DNA of 64,000 nt from Streptomyces spinosisporus (GCF_022698145.1 NZ_JALDAX010000003.1:496001-560000), one strand, 5' to 3'; shown: positions 37,348-46,354, counted from the first letter of the stretch. Made by a program: numbers and translations. Notes: generated by a model from the letters alone, not told the origin.

Positions 37348-39291
37348 TCAGTGCTTGCGGTACGACTCCACGTAACCGTTCGCGGGCGTGCCCACGCCGG
37401 TGACGTCGTCGTAGCCCTTGACGGCCGACAGCGAGCTGTCCTTGCCGAGGGAGCGGACCGAGGTGGCCAGACCGTCGGAGTCGTCGACGCCGTTCACGAA
37501 GTCGACCCGGGCGACCGCCAGGCCGGAGCCCGTCGGGTTGTCCGTGACGTCGTGGTAGGCCTTCGACCCGTACTTGGCGTAGATCGACGGGTTGGCGAAG
37601 CCGATCGCCTTGCCGCCGCGCGCCTCCTGGGCCAGGGCCTGGACGGCCGCGATCACCGGAGCGGCGAGCGAGGTGCCGCCGATGCGGTACTCGGCGTACT
37701 GCTCCGACCCGTCCGGGAAGGTCTGCGTCTGGCCGACCTTGAAACCGGTGTTGGGGTCGGCGATGGCCGAGATGTCCGGGACGACGCGGTTGCCGGCGGC
37801 GTTGTTGGCCGTGGCCAGCGCCTGCGGCACGACGCCCTTCTGGTACGCCGGCTCCGGCACCGTTTTGCTGGTGCCGCCGCCCGCGCCCGAGGTGAAGGCC
37901 CCGGGGAAGCCCTCCCAGCTCTTGCCGTCGGCCGAGAGGTTGGCCTTCTCGGTGCCCCAGCCGGTCTCCCACAGGTACTTGTCGCCCTTGCCGACCGCCA
38001 GCGAGGTACCGCCGACCGCCGTCACCCAGGCCGAGTTGGCCGGGGTGTCGACCTGCTTCACACCGGTGTGGGCGACCTCGTCGCCGTTGTCGCCGGAGGA
38101 GAAGTAGAAGCCGATGCCCTCGACCGCGCCGAACTGGAAGACCTGGTCGTACGCGGCGGCCAGGTCCGGCGTCTGGTTGGCCTCGATGTCGCCCCAGGAG
38201 TTGGAGACGATGTCGGCCATGTGCTTGTCGACGATCTTGCTCAGCGAGTCGAGCAGGTCGTCGTCCATGCAGGAGGCGGCGCCCACGTACGTGACGTTCG
38301 CGGCCGGCGCGACCGCGTGCACGGCCTCGACGTCCAGGGTCTCCTCGCCGTACCAGCCCGACGCGTCGCACTCGTCGGCGCCGGTGTGCGTGTACTTCTT
38401 CGGCAGCGACTGGCTGAGCTGGCCGGTCTTCCAGGTGGCGTCGCCGTGCTTCTTCGCGTACGTCTGCGCGTCGAAGGCGATGGTCGGCGAGGCGTACGCG
38501 TCCGTGATGGCGACACGGACACCCTTGCCGGTGTACGTGCCGGCACCGTAGGCGGCCCGCAGCTGCTTGCCGGTGTAGCCCTTGACCGCGTACGGGATCT
38601 TCTTGCCGTACGCGTCCGGCAGGGTCTTCGCGACGTTCGAGCCGTAGTACGAGGAGAACGGACCGGCGTTCTTGAACACCGCGCCCGGACCCGGCAGTTG
38701 GTCGCTGTGGCTCGCCTTGTGCGGCGCGTTGTCCAGGCCGGTGACGGTCAGGACGGCGCCCTTGAGGCTGTCCGGCGCGGAGGCCGTCCTCGACGGCGCG
38801 CGGTAGGTCTTGGAGCCCTTGGTGTAGTTGTGCAGCTGCGTGCCGAACGCCTTCTCGGCGGCGGCCACGTCACCGGTGACGGAGACGTAGTGCTGCGTGA
38901 CGCCCGTGACCTTCAGGCCGGCGGACTTCAGCCACGACGTGACCGCGGCCACCTGGGCCTTGGTCGCGCCGAAGCGGGACTGCGCCTGCTTGGCGCTCAG
39001 GTACTTGCCGTACGAGGCCGAGTTCGGGTCGGACACGGCCTTCGCGTACGCGGCGAGGCCCGCCGCGTCCTTGCCGGCCAGATAGACCCGGGCGGAGACC
39101 TGGGCGCTGTTCGAGGTCGCGCCCTTGTCCGCCTTGGCCGTGGCCCAGGCGGGCCTGGTGCCCGCGAGCGTGTCCCGGCCCGGGTTGTCCGCGGCGTGCG
39201 CCGCGGGTATGCCGAGCGCCAGCGCGCCGGCGATCATGGGCAGTGTTGCTGCCATGCTCGCGGCGCGCATTCTGGCGCGATTGGATCTCAT
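37348..39291 (-). CDS. Secreted S53 peptidase (sedolisin)
   Basis: This is a 647-residue acid serine-carboxyl protease. A Sec signal ends near AAHA (residue 33). A pro-kumamolisin activation domain follows (about 60-200, VSDPNSASYGKYLS). The catalytic domain has the Glu/Asp pair in EETLDVEAVH, the oxyanion Asp in SSGDNGD and the nucleophile in GGTSLAAPV. A C-terminal Ca-binding Asp region is also present. It degrades external protein and is a single transcription unit. Confidence 0.93.
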   Translation of the reverse strand: MRSNRARMRAASMAATLPMIAGALALGIPAAHAADNPGRDTLAGTRPAWATAKADKGATSNSAQVSARVYLAGKDAAGLAAYAKAVSDPNSASYGKYLSAKQAQSRFGATKAQVAAVTSWLKSAGLKVTGVTQHYVSVTGDVAAAEKAFGTQLHNYTKGSKTYRAPSRTASAPDSLKGAVLTVTGLDNAPHKASHSDQLPGPGAVFKNAGPFSSYYGSNVAKTLPDAYGKKIPYAVKGYTGKQLRAAYGAGTYTGKGVRVAITDAYASPTIAFDAQTYAKKHGDATWKTGQLSQSLPKKYTHTGADECDASGWYGEETLDVEAVHAVAPAANVTYVGAASCMDDDLLDSLSKIVDKHMADIVSNSWGDIEANQTPDLAAAYDQVFQFGAVEGIGFYFSSGDNGDEVAHTGVKQVDTPANSAWVTAVGGTSLAVGKGDKYLWETGWGTEKANLSADGKSWEGFPGAFTSGAGGGTSKTVPEPAYQKGVVPQALATANNAAGNRVVPDISAIADPNTGFKVGQTQTFPDGSEQYAEYRIGGTSLAAPVIAAVQALAQEARGGKAIGFANPSIYAKYGSKAYHDVTDNPTGSGLAVARVDFVNGVDDSDGLATSVRSLGKDSSLSAVKGYDDVTGVGTPANGYVESYRKH

Positions 39292-39500
39292 GGAACCCCC
39301 TGCGATGCGGTTCTTCGCATGTGTGGTTGGTCGTCACCGGTCCACGGACGACCCGTTCCGCGGCGGAGGAGCGGGCAATGGATCAAGCGACAGGGGTCAC
39401 TCTTGCGATGAACCGTTCATGCCAGGGGAATGCGCAAGCCAAGAGAACCCCAAGGAACCGTCAGTTGGGGGGATTTGGGGCTTTCATTCCTTCGGTGGTG

Positions 39501-40130
39501 TTACGAACGGGCCGTTGCGCCCCGCTTTTTGAGCATGTCGGCCATCAGTTTGATCTCCGACTGCTGGGAGTCGACCATGCCCTGCGCGAGACGCTTCTCC
39601 ACGCCGACGGAGCACTTCGCCACACAGCCCTCGGCCATGTGGATACCGCCCTGGTGATGCTCCGTCATCAGCTGCAGATAGAAGATCTCCGCCTGTTTGC
39701 CGTTGAGCGTGCCGAGCTTACTCATCTCGGTGTCGGTCGCCATGCCGGGCATCAGCGAGCCGTCCCCGCGCTCGGGCATGTCACCCATGCCCATCCAGGA
39801 CATCGGCGGCTTCGCCGACACCTTCGGCAGCCCCCACAGATCCAGCCAGCCCATCAGCATGCCGCGCTGGTTGGCCTGCGTCTGGGCGATGTCGTAGGCG
39901 AGCCGCCGCACTTCGGTGTTCTTCGTACGATCGCGGACGATGTACGACATCTCGACGGCCTGCTGGTGGTGGACCGCCATGTCGCGCGCGAAGCCGGCGT
40001 CCGCGGAGTCGGCCGACGGGGTGGCCGGGCCCGGGTCGCCGCCGTCCTCGGCGACCGCGTAGGTGATGCCCCCGGCCGCGACGAGCACCGCGACCGTGGC
40101 TGCCGTGATCCAGCCGGCGTACTTTTTCAC
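39501..40130 (-). CDS. DUF305 membrane-anchored protein
   Basis: This 209-residue protein has one N-terminal membrane segment (about 5-25) and an outside four-helix DUF305 domain of the ferritin-like type. It has His/Met-rich motifs MAVHHQQAVEMS and MTEHHQGGIHM. Such His/Met sites suggest metal (often copper) binding, though its function is not proven. Its GTG starts one base after the stop of the DUF3105 gene, so the two are translationally coupled. Confidence 0.85.
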   Translation of the reverse strand: MKKYAGWITAATVAVLVAAGGITYAVAEDGGDPGPATPSADSADAGFARDMAVHHQQAVEMSYIVRDRTKNTEVRRLAYDIAQTQANQRGMLMGWLDLWGLPKVSAKPPMSWMGMGDMPERGDGSLMPGMATDTEMSKLGTLNGKQAEIFYLQLMTEHHQGGIHMAEGCVAKCSVGVEKRLAQGMVDSQQSEIKLMADMLKKRGATARS

Positions 40131-40131
40131 G

Positions 40132-40800
40132 TCACATCGTCCCGCCCGTGCAGGAGGCACCCGGCTCCGGGGTCTGCTTGCCCTGCACATACGTCTCGAA
40201 GAACGCGGCGACCTTGGGGTCGTTCGCGCTCGTCACGCTCAACTGGTGCCCCCACGCGGACAGTTCGATCGGGGCGCTCTGGTTCGGGTACGGGCTGATG
40301 AGCGAGTACGGCGTCTGCTTGACCTTCGCGGTCAGCGTGGCCACGTCCGCCTTCTTCGCCTGGTCGGTGTACGTCACCCAGACCGCGCCGTGCTCCAGGG
40401 CGTGCACGGCGTTCTCGTCCTTGACGGGCTTGGTGTAGACGTTGCCGTTGCAGTTGAGCCACACCGGGTTGTGGTCGCCGCCGACCGGCGGGTGCATGGG
40501 GTAGTCCACGGTCGTCTGGACGTGGTTGCGGGTCAGCTTGCCCGTCCAGGTCCGTACGCCGTCCTTGCCCGTGACGAAGTGCCCCGAGCCCTGGGCCTTG
40601 GAGTCGCCGGCGGTGTCCTTCTTCCCGTCGTCCTGCGACTTCACGACGAAGACTCCGCCGACCACCAGTGCGGCGACGACCACCGTGCTCGCGGCGACCG
40701 TCAGGATGCGGTTGCGCCGCTGCCGGGACTGCTCGGCGCGCCGCATCTCCTCTATCCGTGCCTTGCGTGCCGCGCTCTGGGTCTTGTTGGCGGAGCCCAT
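40132..40800 (-). CDS. DUF3105 membrane-anchored protein
   Basis: This 222-residue protein has a charged, RNA-binding-like N-terminus, one membrane helix (about 33-53) and an outside DUF3105 domain. That domain includes YPMHPPVGGDHNPVWLNC and HALEHGAVWVTY. Conserved His and Cys suggest a metal or redox role. The ATG follows AAGGACACCC. It is the first gene of the two-gene unit with DUF305 and is divergent from nsrR. Confidence 0.85.
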   Translation of the reverse strand: MGSANKTQSAARKARIEEMRRAEQSRQRRNRILTVAASTVVVAALVVGGVFVVKSQDDGKKDTAGDSKAQGSGHFVTGKDGVRTWTGKLTRNHVQTTVDYPMHPPVGGDHNPVWLNCNGNVYTKPVKDENAVHALEHGAVWVTYTDQAKKADVATLTAKVKQTPYSLISPYPNQSAPIELSAWGHQLSVTSANDPKVAAFFETYVQGKQTPEPGASCTGGTM

Positions 40801-40954
40801 GAGGGTGTCCTTCTGGGAAAAGGGACGGTCGGGTTTGCTGATGGTAATGGGAGAGAAGGGGCGTGCAGTCGGCAGGCCCGGGGATTGGCCGGATCGACAG
40901 CAACCCGACAGCACCCGACAGCGACCCGGCAGCAGGCCGACGCCATCCGGCCGA

Positions 40955-40977
40955 AATTTGAATGCAGGATGCGCATT
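40955..40977. promoter_or_regulatory. Possible NsrR site at the nsrR promoter
   Basis: The 23-bp segment ending ATGCGCATT matches 15 of 23 positions of the site in front of hmp (43370-43392). It lies 16 bases before the nsrR ATG, so autoregulation is plausible. It is a weaker dyad than the hmp site. Confidence 0.45.
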
Positions 40978-40992
40978 ATCTAGGCTGATGGT

Positions 40993-41430
40993 ATGCGGCT
41001 GCTCCGATCCACCGATCTCGCGCTGCGCGTCCTCATGCGTCTCGCGGTCGCCGGTGAGTCCACGCCCGCGACCCGCGAGGTCGCGGCCGACATGGACGTG
41101 CCCTACACGCATGCGGCGAAGGTGGTGGCCGAACTCCAGCACATGGGGCTGCTGGACGCCCGCCGCGGCCGGGGCGGCGGCCTCTCGCTCACCGCGAAGG
41201 GCCGTACGGCATCCGTCGGCGCCCTGGTCCGCGCCTTCGAGGGCGACGGCGACGTGGTCGACTGCGAGGGCGGCGCAACCCCCTGCCCCCTCAACACCGC
41301 CTGCCGCCTCCGCACCGCCCTCCGCCAGGCCCAGGAGGCCTTCTTCACCTCCCTGGACCCGGTAACGGTGGCAGACATCGCAGCAGAGCCAACGGGGGCG
41401 CTCCTGCTGGGGATGCCGGGGGTGCGGTGA
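40993..41430 (+). CDS. nsrR: Rrf2-family nitric-oxide sensor NsrR
   Basis: This 145-residue repressor is of the Rrf2 family. It has a winged helix (TREVAADMDVPYTHAAKVV, about 27-45) and three cluster cysteines, Cys91, Cys98 and Cys104 (C-x6-C-x5-C), plus Asp8 and Glu83. This agrees with the [4Fe-4S] NsrR described from S. coelicolor, which uses three Cys and acidic residues. NO destroys the cluster and relieves repression. The flavohaemoglobin gene with a matching dyad lies 0.7 kb downstream on the other strand. Confidence 0.88.
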   Translation: MRLLRSTDLALRVLMRLAVAGESTPATREVAADMDVPYTHAAKVVAELQHMGLLDARRGRGGGLSLTAKGRTASVGALVRAFEGDGDVVDCEGGATPCPLNTACRLRTALRQAQEAFFTSLDPVTVADIAAEPTGALLLGMPGVR

Positions 41431-42141
41431 GTCGCCCCCCGGGGGGGGCGCGCTGTATGGCGCCGGGTCCGGGGGCGCGGACTTCGCGAGGCTGAGGTCG
41501 GCTGCGCGCGTCGGGCCGATTCGGCCGGGGCCGCGGGTCGACGGGCGGTGCCGGGGATGTTTGAGGCGGCGCACTGTATGGCGCCGGGGATGTACGGCCG
41601 TGAGCGGCCAAATCTCGGCGGTACGCCCCGCGCCCTGAAGTTGGCGGGTGCCGTGTCCGAGGCTGAGGTGGGGCGCGCGTCGGGGTGGCTCGGGTCGGGG
41701 GGCGCTCGGGATGTTCGGTGGGGCGGTTTCCCTTTGGCGGATGCGCCACGCCCTGCGCCCTGAAGGTGCCGGGCGGCGGCACTGTGCACCGGGTCCGGGG
41801 ACGCGGACGTCGCGAGGCTGAGGTCGGCCGCGCGTCAGGCCGCCGCGGTCCGGGGGCGCGGTCGGGAGCGGCGTCGGGCCGCGGTGGCCCAGCGAGGCTT
41901 CTCCTCGGTGGGTCCGCCCCGCGTGCTGCGGGTGCTGGGTGCCGCGTCCCGGGCGCTGGGCTGCGGCGGGGCGCCCCTTGCCGGGCCCGGCGGTGGGTGT
42001 CGCGCCGGGCGCGGTGGCCCTGGTGGCGCCGGTTCAGGTCTGGCTCGGCGAGAGGTCCGGGCTCAGGGGGTCGTGGTGGATGGTGGCGGGGCGGCCTCGT
42101 CTCGACGGGTCCGCCCCGCGTTCAGCGGGCGCCCGGCCCGT
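41431..42141. repeat. Gene-free repeat-rich stretch (711 bp)
   Basis: No gene is supported here. It opens with a G/C hairpin (CGCCCCCC/GGGGGGCG at 41433-41450) just after the nsrR stop. It then holds diverged repeats. A block near 41464-41518 recurs at 41790-41842 (GCGAGGCTGAGGTCGGC core) and in part at 41655-41684. CTGTATGGCGCCGGG occurs at 41453 and 41574, and CGCCCTGAAG at 41630 and 41755. The blocks look like decayed copies of a short intergenic repeat. Confidence 0.65.
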
Positions 42142-43329
42142 TCAGGCCCGGCTCAGCCAGAGGTCTGGGCCGAAGACCTCGTAGTGGATGTCGGCGGGGG
42201 AGAGGCCCTTGGTGAGGAGTTGGGTGCGGATGGTGCGCATGAAGGGGAGGGGGCCGCAGAGGTACGCGCGTGTGCCGGGCGGGATGGTGATGGCGTGCAG
42301 GTCGACGAGGCCGGTGTGGGTGCCGGGTGTGGCGTCACGCTCGTACCAGAAGTGCACGGTGGCGTCCGGGAGCTTGTGCGCGTAGGCCTGGTGGTCGGCG
42401 CGCAGGGCGTGGTCGGCGGGGGAGCGGTCGCCGTGGACGACGGTGACCGGGGCGCCGTGACCGCCCTCTGCGAGCTGTGCCAGCATGGCGATCATCGGGG
42501 TCACGCCGATGCCGGCGGAGGCCAGCAGCAGCGGGGTGTCGGCGGCGTCCTCCAGGACGAGGTCGCCGTACGGGGCCGACAGCTCCAGGACGTCGCCCTC
42601 GTGCACGCGCGCGTGGAGGTGGTTCGAGACCTCGCCCTCGGGTGCGCCGCCGTCCCCGGGCACCCGCTTGACGCTGAACTGCCGCAGACCCGAACCGGCC
42701 GCCCCGGACAGGCTGTACTGCCGTATCTGACGCGCGGCGTCCGGGAGTTCGACCCGTACGGAGACGTACTGCCCCGCCCGGAAGTCCGCGACCGCCCCTC
42801 CGTCGAGGGGGCGCAGCCGGAACGTGGTCACGTCCGCGGTCTCCGCGACCCGCTCGACGACCTCCCACTGCCGCCACCCCGGCTCCCCGGACTCCTCGTA
42901 CAGCCGCTTCTCGACGGCCTGGAGGGCGTTCGCCATCAGCCAGTAGACCTCGTCCCAGGCGGCCGCGACCTCCGGGGTGACGGCCTCGCCGAGGACCTCG
43001 GCGATGGCGGCGAAGAGGTGCTCGTGGACGAGGGCGTACTGCTCGGGCGTCACCCCCAGGGAGGCGTGCTTGTGGGCGATGCGGGACAGCATCGCGTCCG
43101 GCCGCTGCTCCGGGTGCTCCAGCAGGTGCGTCGCGAACGCGGCGATCGATCCCGCGAGGGCCTGGCGCTGGGTGCCGGCGGCCTGGTTCCCGCGGTTGAA
43201 GAGGTCGCGCAGCAGATCGGGGCGGGCGGCGAACAGTCCGCCGTAGAACCGCTCCGTGATCTCGGCGAGCGACGCGCCGACGGCGGGAAGCGTGGCGCGG
43301 ACGACGGCAGCAGCAGGTTCGGACAGCAT
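42142..43329 (-). CDS. hmp: Flavohaemoglobin (NO dioxygenase)
   Basis: This 395-residue cytosolic enzyme oxidises NO to nitrate with O2 and NAD(P)H. The globin domain (1-140) carries the proximal His in YALVHEHL. The FAD domain has RQYSLSG, and the NAD domain has ASAGIGVTPM and AYLCGPLPFM. The start follows AAGGAG. The strong NsrR-type palindrome 41-63 bases upstream indicates NO-inducible expression controlled by the neighbouring NsrR. Confidence 0.93.
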   Translation of the reverse strand: MLSEPAAAVVRATLPAVGASLAEITERFYGGLFAARPDLLRDLFNRGNQAAGTQRQALAGSIAAFATHLLEHPEQRPDAMLSRIAHKHASLGVTPEQYALVHEHLFAAIAEVLGEAVTPEVAAAWDEVYWLMANALQAVEKRLYEESGEPGWRQWEVVERVAETADVTTFRLRPLDGGAVADFRAGQYVSVRVELPDAARQIRQYSLSGAAGSGLRQFSVKRVPGDGGAPEGEVSNHLHARVHEGDVLELSAPYGDLVLEDAADTPLLLASAGIGVTPMIAMLAQLAEGGHGAPVTVVHGDRSPADHALRADHQAYAHKLPDATVHFWYERDATPGTHTGLVDLHAITIPPGTRAYLCGPLPFMRTIRTQLLTKGLSPADIHYEVFGPDLWLSRA

Positions 43330-43369
43330 CGGGGCTCCTTGTGAACTCGGCTGCTCCGCACGCTAGTTA

Positions 43370-43392
43370 AACTTGCATCTGAGATGCAAATT
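43370..43392. promoter_or_regulatory. NsrR operator upstream of hmp
   Basis: The core TTGCATCTGAGATGCAA is a perfect 17-bp palindrome, and the 23-bp window keeps AA at one end and TT at the other. It closely resembles the 11-1-11 sites I recall for NsrR of S. coelicolor (GCATCT...AGATGC). It lies 41 bases before the hmp ATG. Confidence 0.8.
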
Positions 43393-43648
43393 AAACGGGC
43401 GTGGCGCTCCTCACGTGCGAGGCGGGTGCGAGGTGGGGCAGGGCATTACGGATGTCAGTCCGAGCAGGCAGTATGGGCAGCAGAGCCGTCCACCCGCCGT
43501 ATGCGCGGCATTCAGGCCGGGGTCGCTCGGCCGATCATGGTCGGCAACGCGCGTGAAATGCTGTTGTGGTGTGATGCTCAGGTGCCCGACCGCCTCCTTG
43601 GGACAGGGAGACAAGGCGGCCTGACCAGCAAGGATGGGGAAGCGGAAG

Positions 43649-45010
43649 ATGGACAAGCAGCAGGAGTTCGTGCTCCGGACGTTGGAGGAGCGCGACATCC
43701 GGTTCGTACGCCTGTGGTTCACGGACGTGCTGGGCTTCCTCAAGTCCGTCGCGGTGGCCCCGGCCGAACTGGAGCAGGCCTTCGACGAGGGCATCGGCTT
43801 CGACGGCTCCGCGATCGAGGGCTTCGCCCGGGTCTACGAGTCCGACATGATCGCCAAGCCCGACCCCTCGACCTTCCAGATCCTGCCCTGGCGCGCCGAG
43901 GCCCCCGGCACCGCCCGCATGTTCTGCGACATCCTCATGCCGGACGGCTCCCCGTCCTTCGCCGACCCGCGCTACGTCCTCAAGCGCGCCCTGACCCGCG
44001 GCTCCGACCTGGGCTTCACCTTCTACACCCACCCGGAGATCGAGTTCTTCCTGCTGAAGGACCGCCCGCTCGACGGCACCCGCCCGACCCCCGCCGACAA
44101 CTCCGGCTACTTCGACCACACCCCGCAGAACATCGGCATGGACTTCCGCCGCCAGGCGATCACCATGCTGGAGTCGATGGGCATCTCGGTCGAGTTCTCC
44201 CACCACGAGGGCGCGCCGGGCCAGCAGGAGATCGACCTGCGGTACGCGGACGCACTCTCGACGGCCGACAACATCATGACCTTCCGCCTGGTCATGAAGC
44301 AGGTGGCGCTGGAGCAGGGCGTCCAGGCGACCTTCATGCCCAAGCCGTTCTCGGAGTACCCGGGCAGCGGCATGCACACCCACCTCTCCCTCTTCGAGGG
44401 CGACCGCAACGCGTTCTACGAGTCCGGCGCGGAGTACCAGCTCTCCAAGGTCGGCCGCTCCTTCATCGCGGGTCTGCTCAGGCACGCGGCGGAGATCTCC
44501 GCGGTCACCAACCAGTGGGTGAACTCCTACAAGCGCATCTGGGGCGGCTCGGAGCGCACGGCCGGCGCCGGCGGCGAGGCGCCCTCGTACATCTGCTGGG
44601 GCCACAACAACCGCAGCGCCCTGGTCCGCGTGCCGATGTACAAGCCCGGCAAGACCGGCTCCGCGCGCGTGGAGGTCCGCTCCATCGACTCCGGCACCAA
44701 CCCCTACCTCGCCTACGCCGTCCTGCTGGCCGCCGGCCTCAAGGGCATCGAGGAGGGCTACGAGCTCCCGCCGGGCGCCGAGGACGACGTCTGGGCCCTC
44801 TCGGACGCCGAACGCCGCGCGATGGGCATCGAGCCCCTCCCGCAGAACCTGGGCGAGGCCCTGACCCTCATGGAGCGCAGCGACCTGGTCGCCGAAACCC
44901 TCGGCGAGCACGTCTTCGACTTCTTCCTGCGCAACAAGCAGGCGGAGTGGCACGAGTACCGCTCCGAGGTCACGGCCTTCGAGCTGAAGAAGAACCTGCC
45001 GGTGCTGTAA
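43649..45010 (+). CDS. glnA2: Glutamine synthetase-like GlnA2
   Basis: This 453-residue member of the glutamine synthetase superfamily matches Streptomyces GlnA2. Beta-Grasp and catalytic domains include FDGSAIEGFARVYESDM, HPEIEFFLL, EFSHHEGAPGQQEIDLRYADA, GSGMHTHLS and SARVEVRSID. S. coelicolor GlnA2 has been reported as a gamma-glutamylpolyamine synthetase, so polyamine use is more likely than bulk glutamine formation. ATG 43649 (MDKQQEF) is preferred to 43634. Its last 88 bases lie inside the attachment repeat of the element, so the present 3' end may come from the element. Confidence 0.92.
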   Translation: MDKQQEFVLRTLEERDIRFVRLWFTDVLGFLKSVAVAPAELEQAFDEGIGFDGSAIEGFARVYESDMIAKPDPSTFQILPWRAEAPGTARMFCDILMPDGSPSFADPRYVLKRALTRGSDLGFTFYTHPEIEFFLLKDRPLDGTRPTPADNSGYFDHTPQNIGMDFRRQAITMLESMGISVEFSHHEGAPGQQEIDLRYADALSTADNIMTFRLVMKQVALEQGVQATFMPKPFSEYPGSGMHTHLSLFEGDRNAFYESGAEYQLSKVGRSFIAGLLRHAAEISAVTNQWVNSYKRIWGGSERTAGAGGEAPSYICWGHNNRSALVRVPMYKPGKTGSARVEVRSIDSGTNPYLAYAVLLAAGLKGIEEGYELPPGAEDDVWALSDAERRAMGIEPLPQNLGEALTLMERSDLVAETLGEHVFDFFLRNKQAEWHEYRSEVTAFELKKNLPVL

Positions 45011-45014
45011 GGGC
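44923..45014 (+). other. attL, 92-bp direct repeat inside glnA2
   Basis: The bases from CTTCCTGCGCAACAAGCA to the stop and GGGC after it match 57615-57706 at 91 of 92 positions. The single difference (C at 44971, G at 57663) is a silent change in a Val codon. The flanks differ at once on both sides (T/A before, A/G after). Confidence 0.9.
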
Positions 45015-45045
45015 AGTTCAGAGCATATTTCTTGCTCATTCGGCG

Positions 45046-45080
45046 GATGGGGCCGACGGTCGCGGACCGTCGGCCCCATC
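45046..45080. terminator. 16-bp hairpin between glnA2 and int
   Basis: GATGGGGCCGACGGTC at 45046-45061 pairs perfectly with its complement at 45065-45080 across a GCG loop. It lies between the convergent glnA2 and int stops, inside the element. The element thus seems to supply a bidirectional terminator for its host gene. Confidence 0.85.
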
Positions 45081-45085
45081 GCGTG

Positions 45086-46354
45086 TCACTGCTCCTGGGC
45101 CGTCTCTGGGCCGTCTGGCGCCGGATCGGTGCCCTCGTAGAGGCTGTCCACGGCTTTCCGGGCCCGTGCGTCGCTGCTCGGCATGAGGTGCGTGTAGACC
45201 CGGAGTGTGAACCCCGGATCGTTGTGTCCGAGATAGTGACTCAGGGCCTTGATGTTCTCGCCGGCGTCCAGCAGGACCGAGGCGTAGAAGTGCCTGAGGG
45301 CGTGCATGCCGTGTTCGCGGGCGGCCTGGTGACGCTCGCCCGGCTTCGGGGCGGGGATGACTCCGGCCGCGACGAGAGCGGGCTTCCACGTGCGGTCGTT
45401 GAAGTCGGTCCGCCGCACTGCGCCCCCGCCGTCGAGGCGGGTGAACAGCAGCCGCTTGGTGATGAGCGGACCGTCCGGCCGGAGCCACGGCAGCGTGACC
45501 TCGACCGGGGGGAACGTCTCCATGTGCCTTTTGAGGACGTGCGCCACGCGGTCCGGCAAGGGGACGTCACGAATTTTGTTCCGCTTCGGTGGGGAGAACA
45601 CGAGACCCTGCTTGGTCACCTTCACCTGATTCGCGATGTGGAGCCAGCCGGAGTCGAAGCCGATTTCGTCGACCGGAAGCCCGAAGATTTCCCCTTGCCG
45701 GAGCCCGCACCCGCCTCCGAGGTCGACTGTCGCGCGGTAGCGCTCCGGCAGTGCTGCCTGTACCGCGAAGACGCGCTCTGCGGCCCATGGCACAACGCGA
45801 CCACTTCCCGCAGCAGGGGGCCGCACGGATTGCGCGTGGCAGGGGTTCTTCGACAAGTGGCCGTCGTCAACAGCCGCGTTGAGGACCGTTGACACGTTGT
45901 TGTAGATCACGCGCCGGTACGACGACGCGGGTACGACTCGCTCCAGTTCGCTCAGCCAGTCTCGGATGTGTTCCGGCTTGAAGGACCCGAGCGGGCGCGG
46001 TCCCAGGTATGGGATCGCGTGGCCGCGAATCGCGGAATCCACTGACGCTCGCGTGGTCAAGTCGGTGGTTTGGGTGTTCAGCCACTTCTCGGCGTACTGC
46101 CGAAATGTCATCCGGCTAGCGGCGGGATCGATGTACTGGCCGCGCGACATGTCGGCCTCGATGTGGGCAAGCCACTGATCGGCCAGCCGCTTCTGTCCGT
46201 CGGGGAATGACTTGCTCTTCTCAGTGCCGTCCGGGCCGATGTACCGGGCGCGGTACCTCATGCCGGTGCCGTAGCGGTCGGTGCGCACGCGGCGGGGACT
46301 GCCGTTGGCGTCGGGTTCGGTCTTGTACCAGCGGTCTTGGATGTGGCCAGCCAT
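45086..46354 (-). CDS. int: Tyrosine recombinase (integrase)
   Basis: This 422-residue site-specific recombinase would join attP with attB in glnA2 and, with Xis, reverse this. It has an N-terminal AP2-like arm-binding part (about 25-75) and a SAM-like core-binding domain (80-170). The catalytic domain carries Arg219 (GLRQGE), His351/Arg354 (HALRH), His377 (LGH) and the nucleophile Tyr387. It is next to attL. ATG 46354 was chosen; ATG 46378 (MLRKDC) is possible. A strong hairpin precedes the start. Confidence 0.93.
   Translation of the reverse strand: MAGHIQDRWYKTEPDANGSPRRVRTDRYGTGMRYRARYIGPDGTEKSKSFPDGQKRLADQWLAHIEADMSRGQYIDPAASRMTFRQYAEKWLNTQTTDLTTRASVDSAIRGHAIPYLGPRPLGSFKPEHIRDWLSELERVVPASSYRRVIYNNVSTVLNAAVDDGHLSKNPCHAQSVRPPAAGSGRVVPWAAERVFAVQAALPERYRATVDLGGGCGLRQGEIFGLPVDEIGFDSGWLHIANQVKVTKQGLVFSPPKRNKIRDVPLPDRVAHVLKRHMETFPPVEVTLPWLRPDGPLITKRLLFTRLDGGGAVRRTDFNDRTWKPALVAAGVIPAPKPGERHQAAREHGMHALRHFYASVLLDAGENIKALSHYLGHNDPGFTLRVYTHLMPSSDARARKAVDSLYEGTDPAPDGPETAQEQ

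Noticed and set aside
41884..43344. Long plus-strand frame over the repeat gap and hmp
   Set aside because: It is antisense to the flavohaemoglobin and starts in repeat DNA; no domain is visible.
45014..45086. tRNA attachment site for the element
   Set aside because: AICEs usually use tRNA 3' ends, so I looked for one. The repeat is entirely glnA2 coding sequence plus four bases; no tRNA-like fold is seen.
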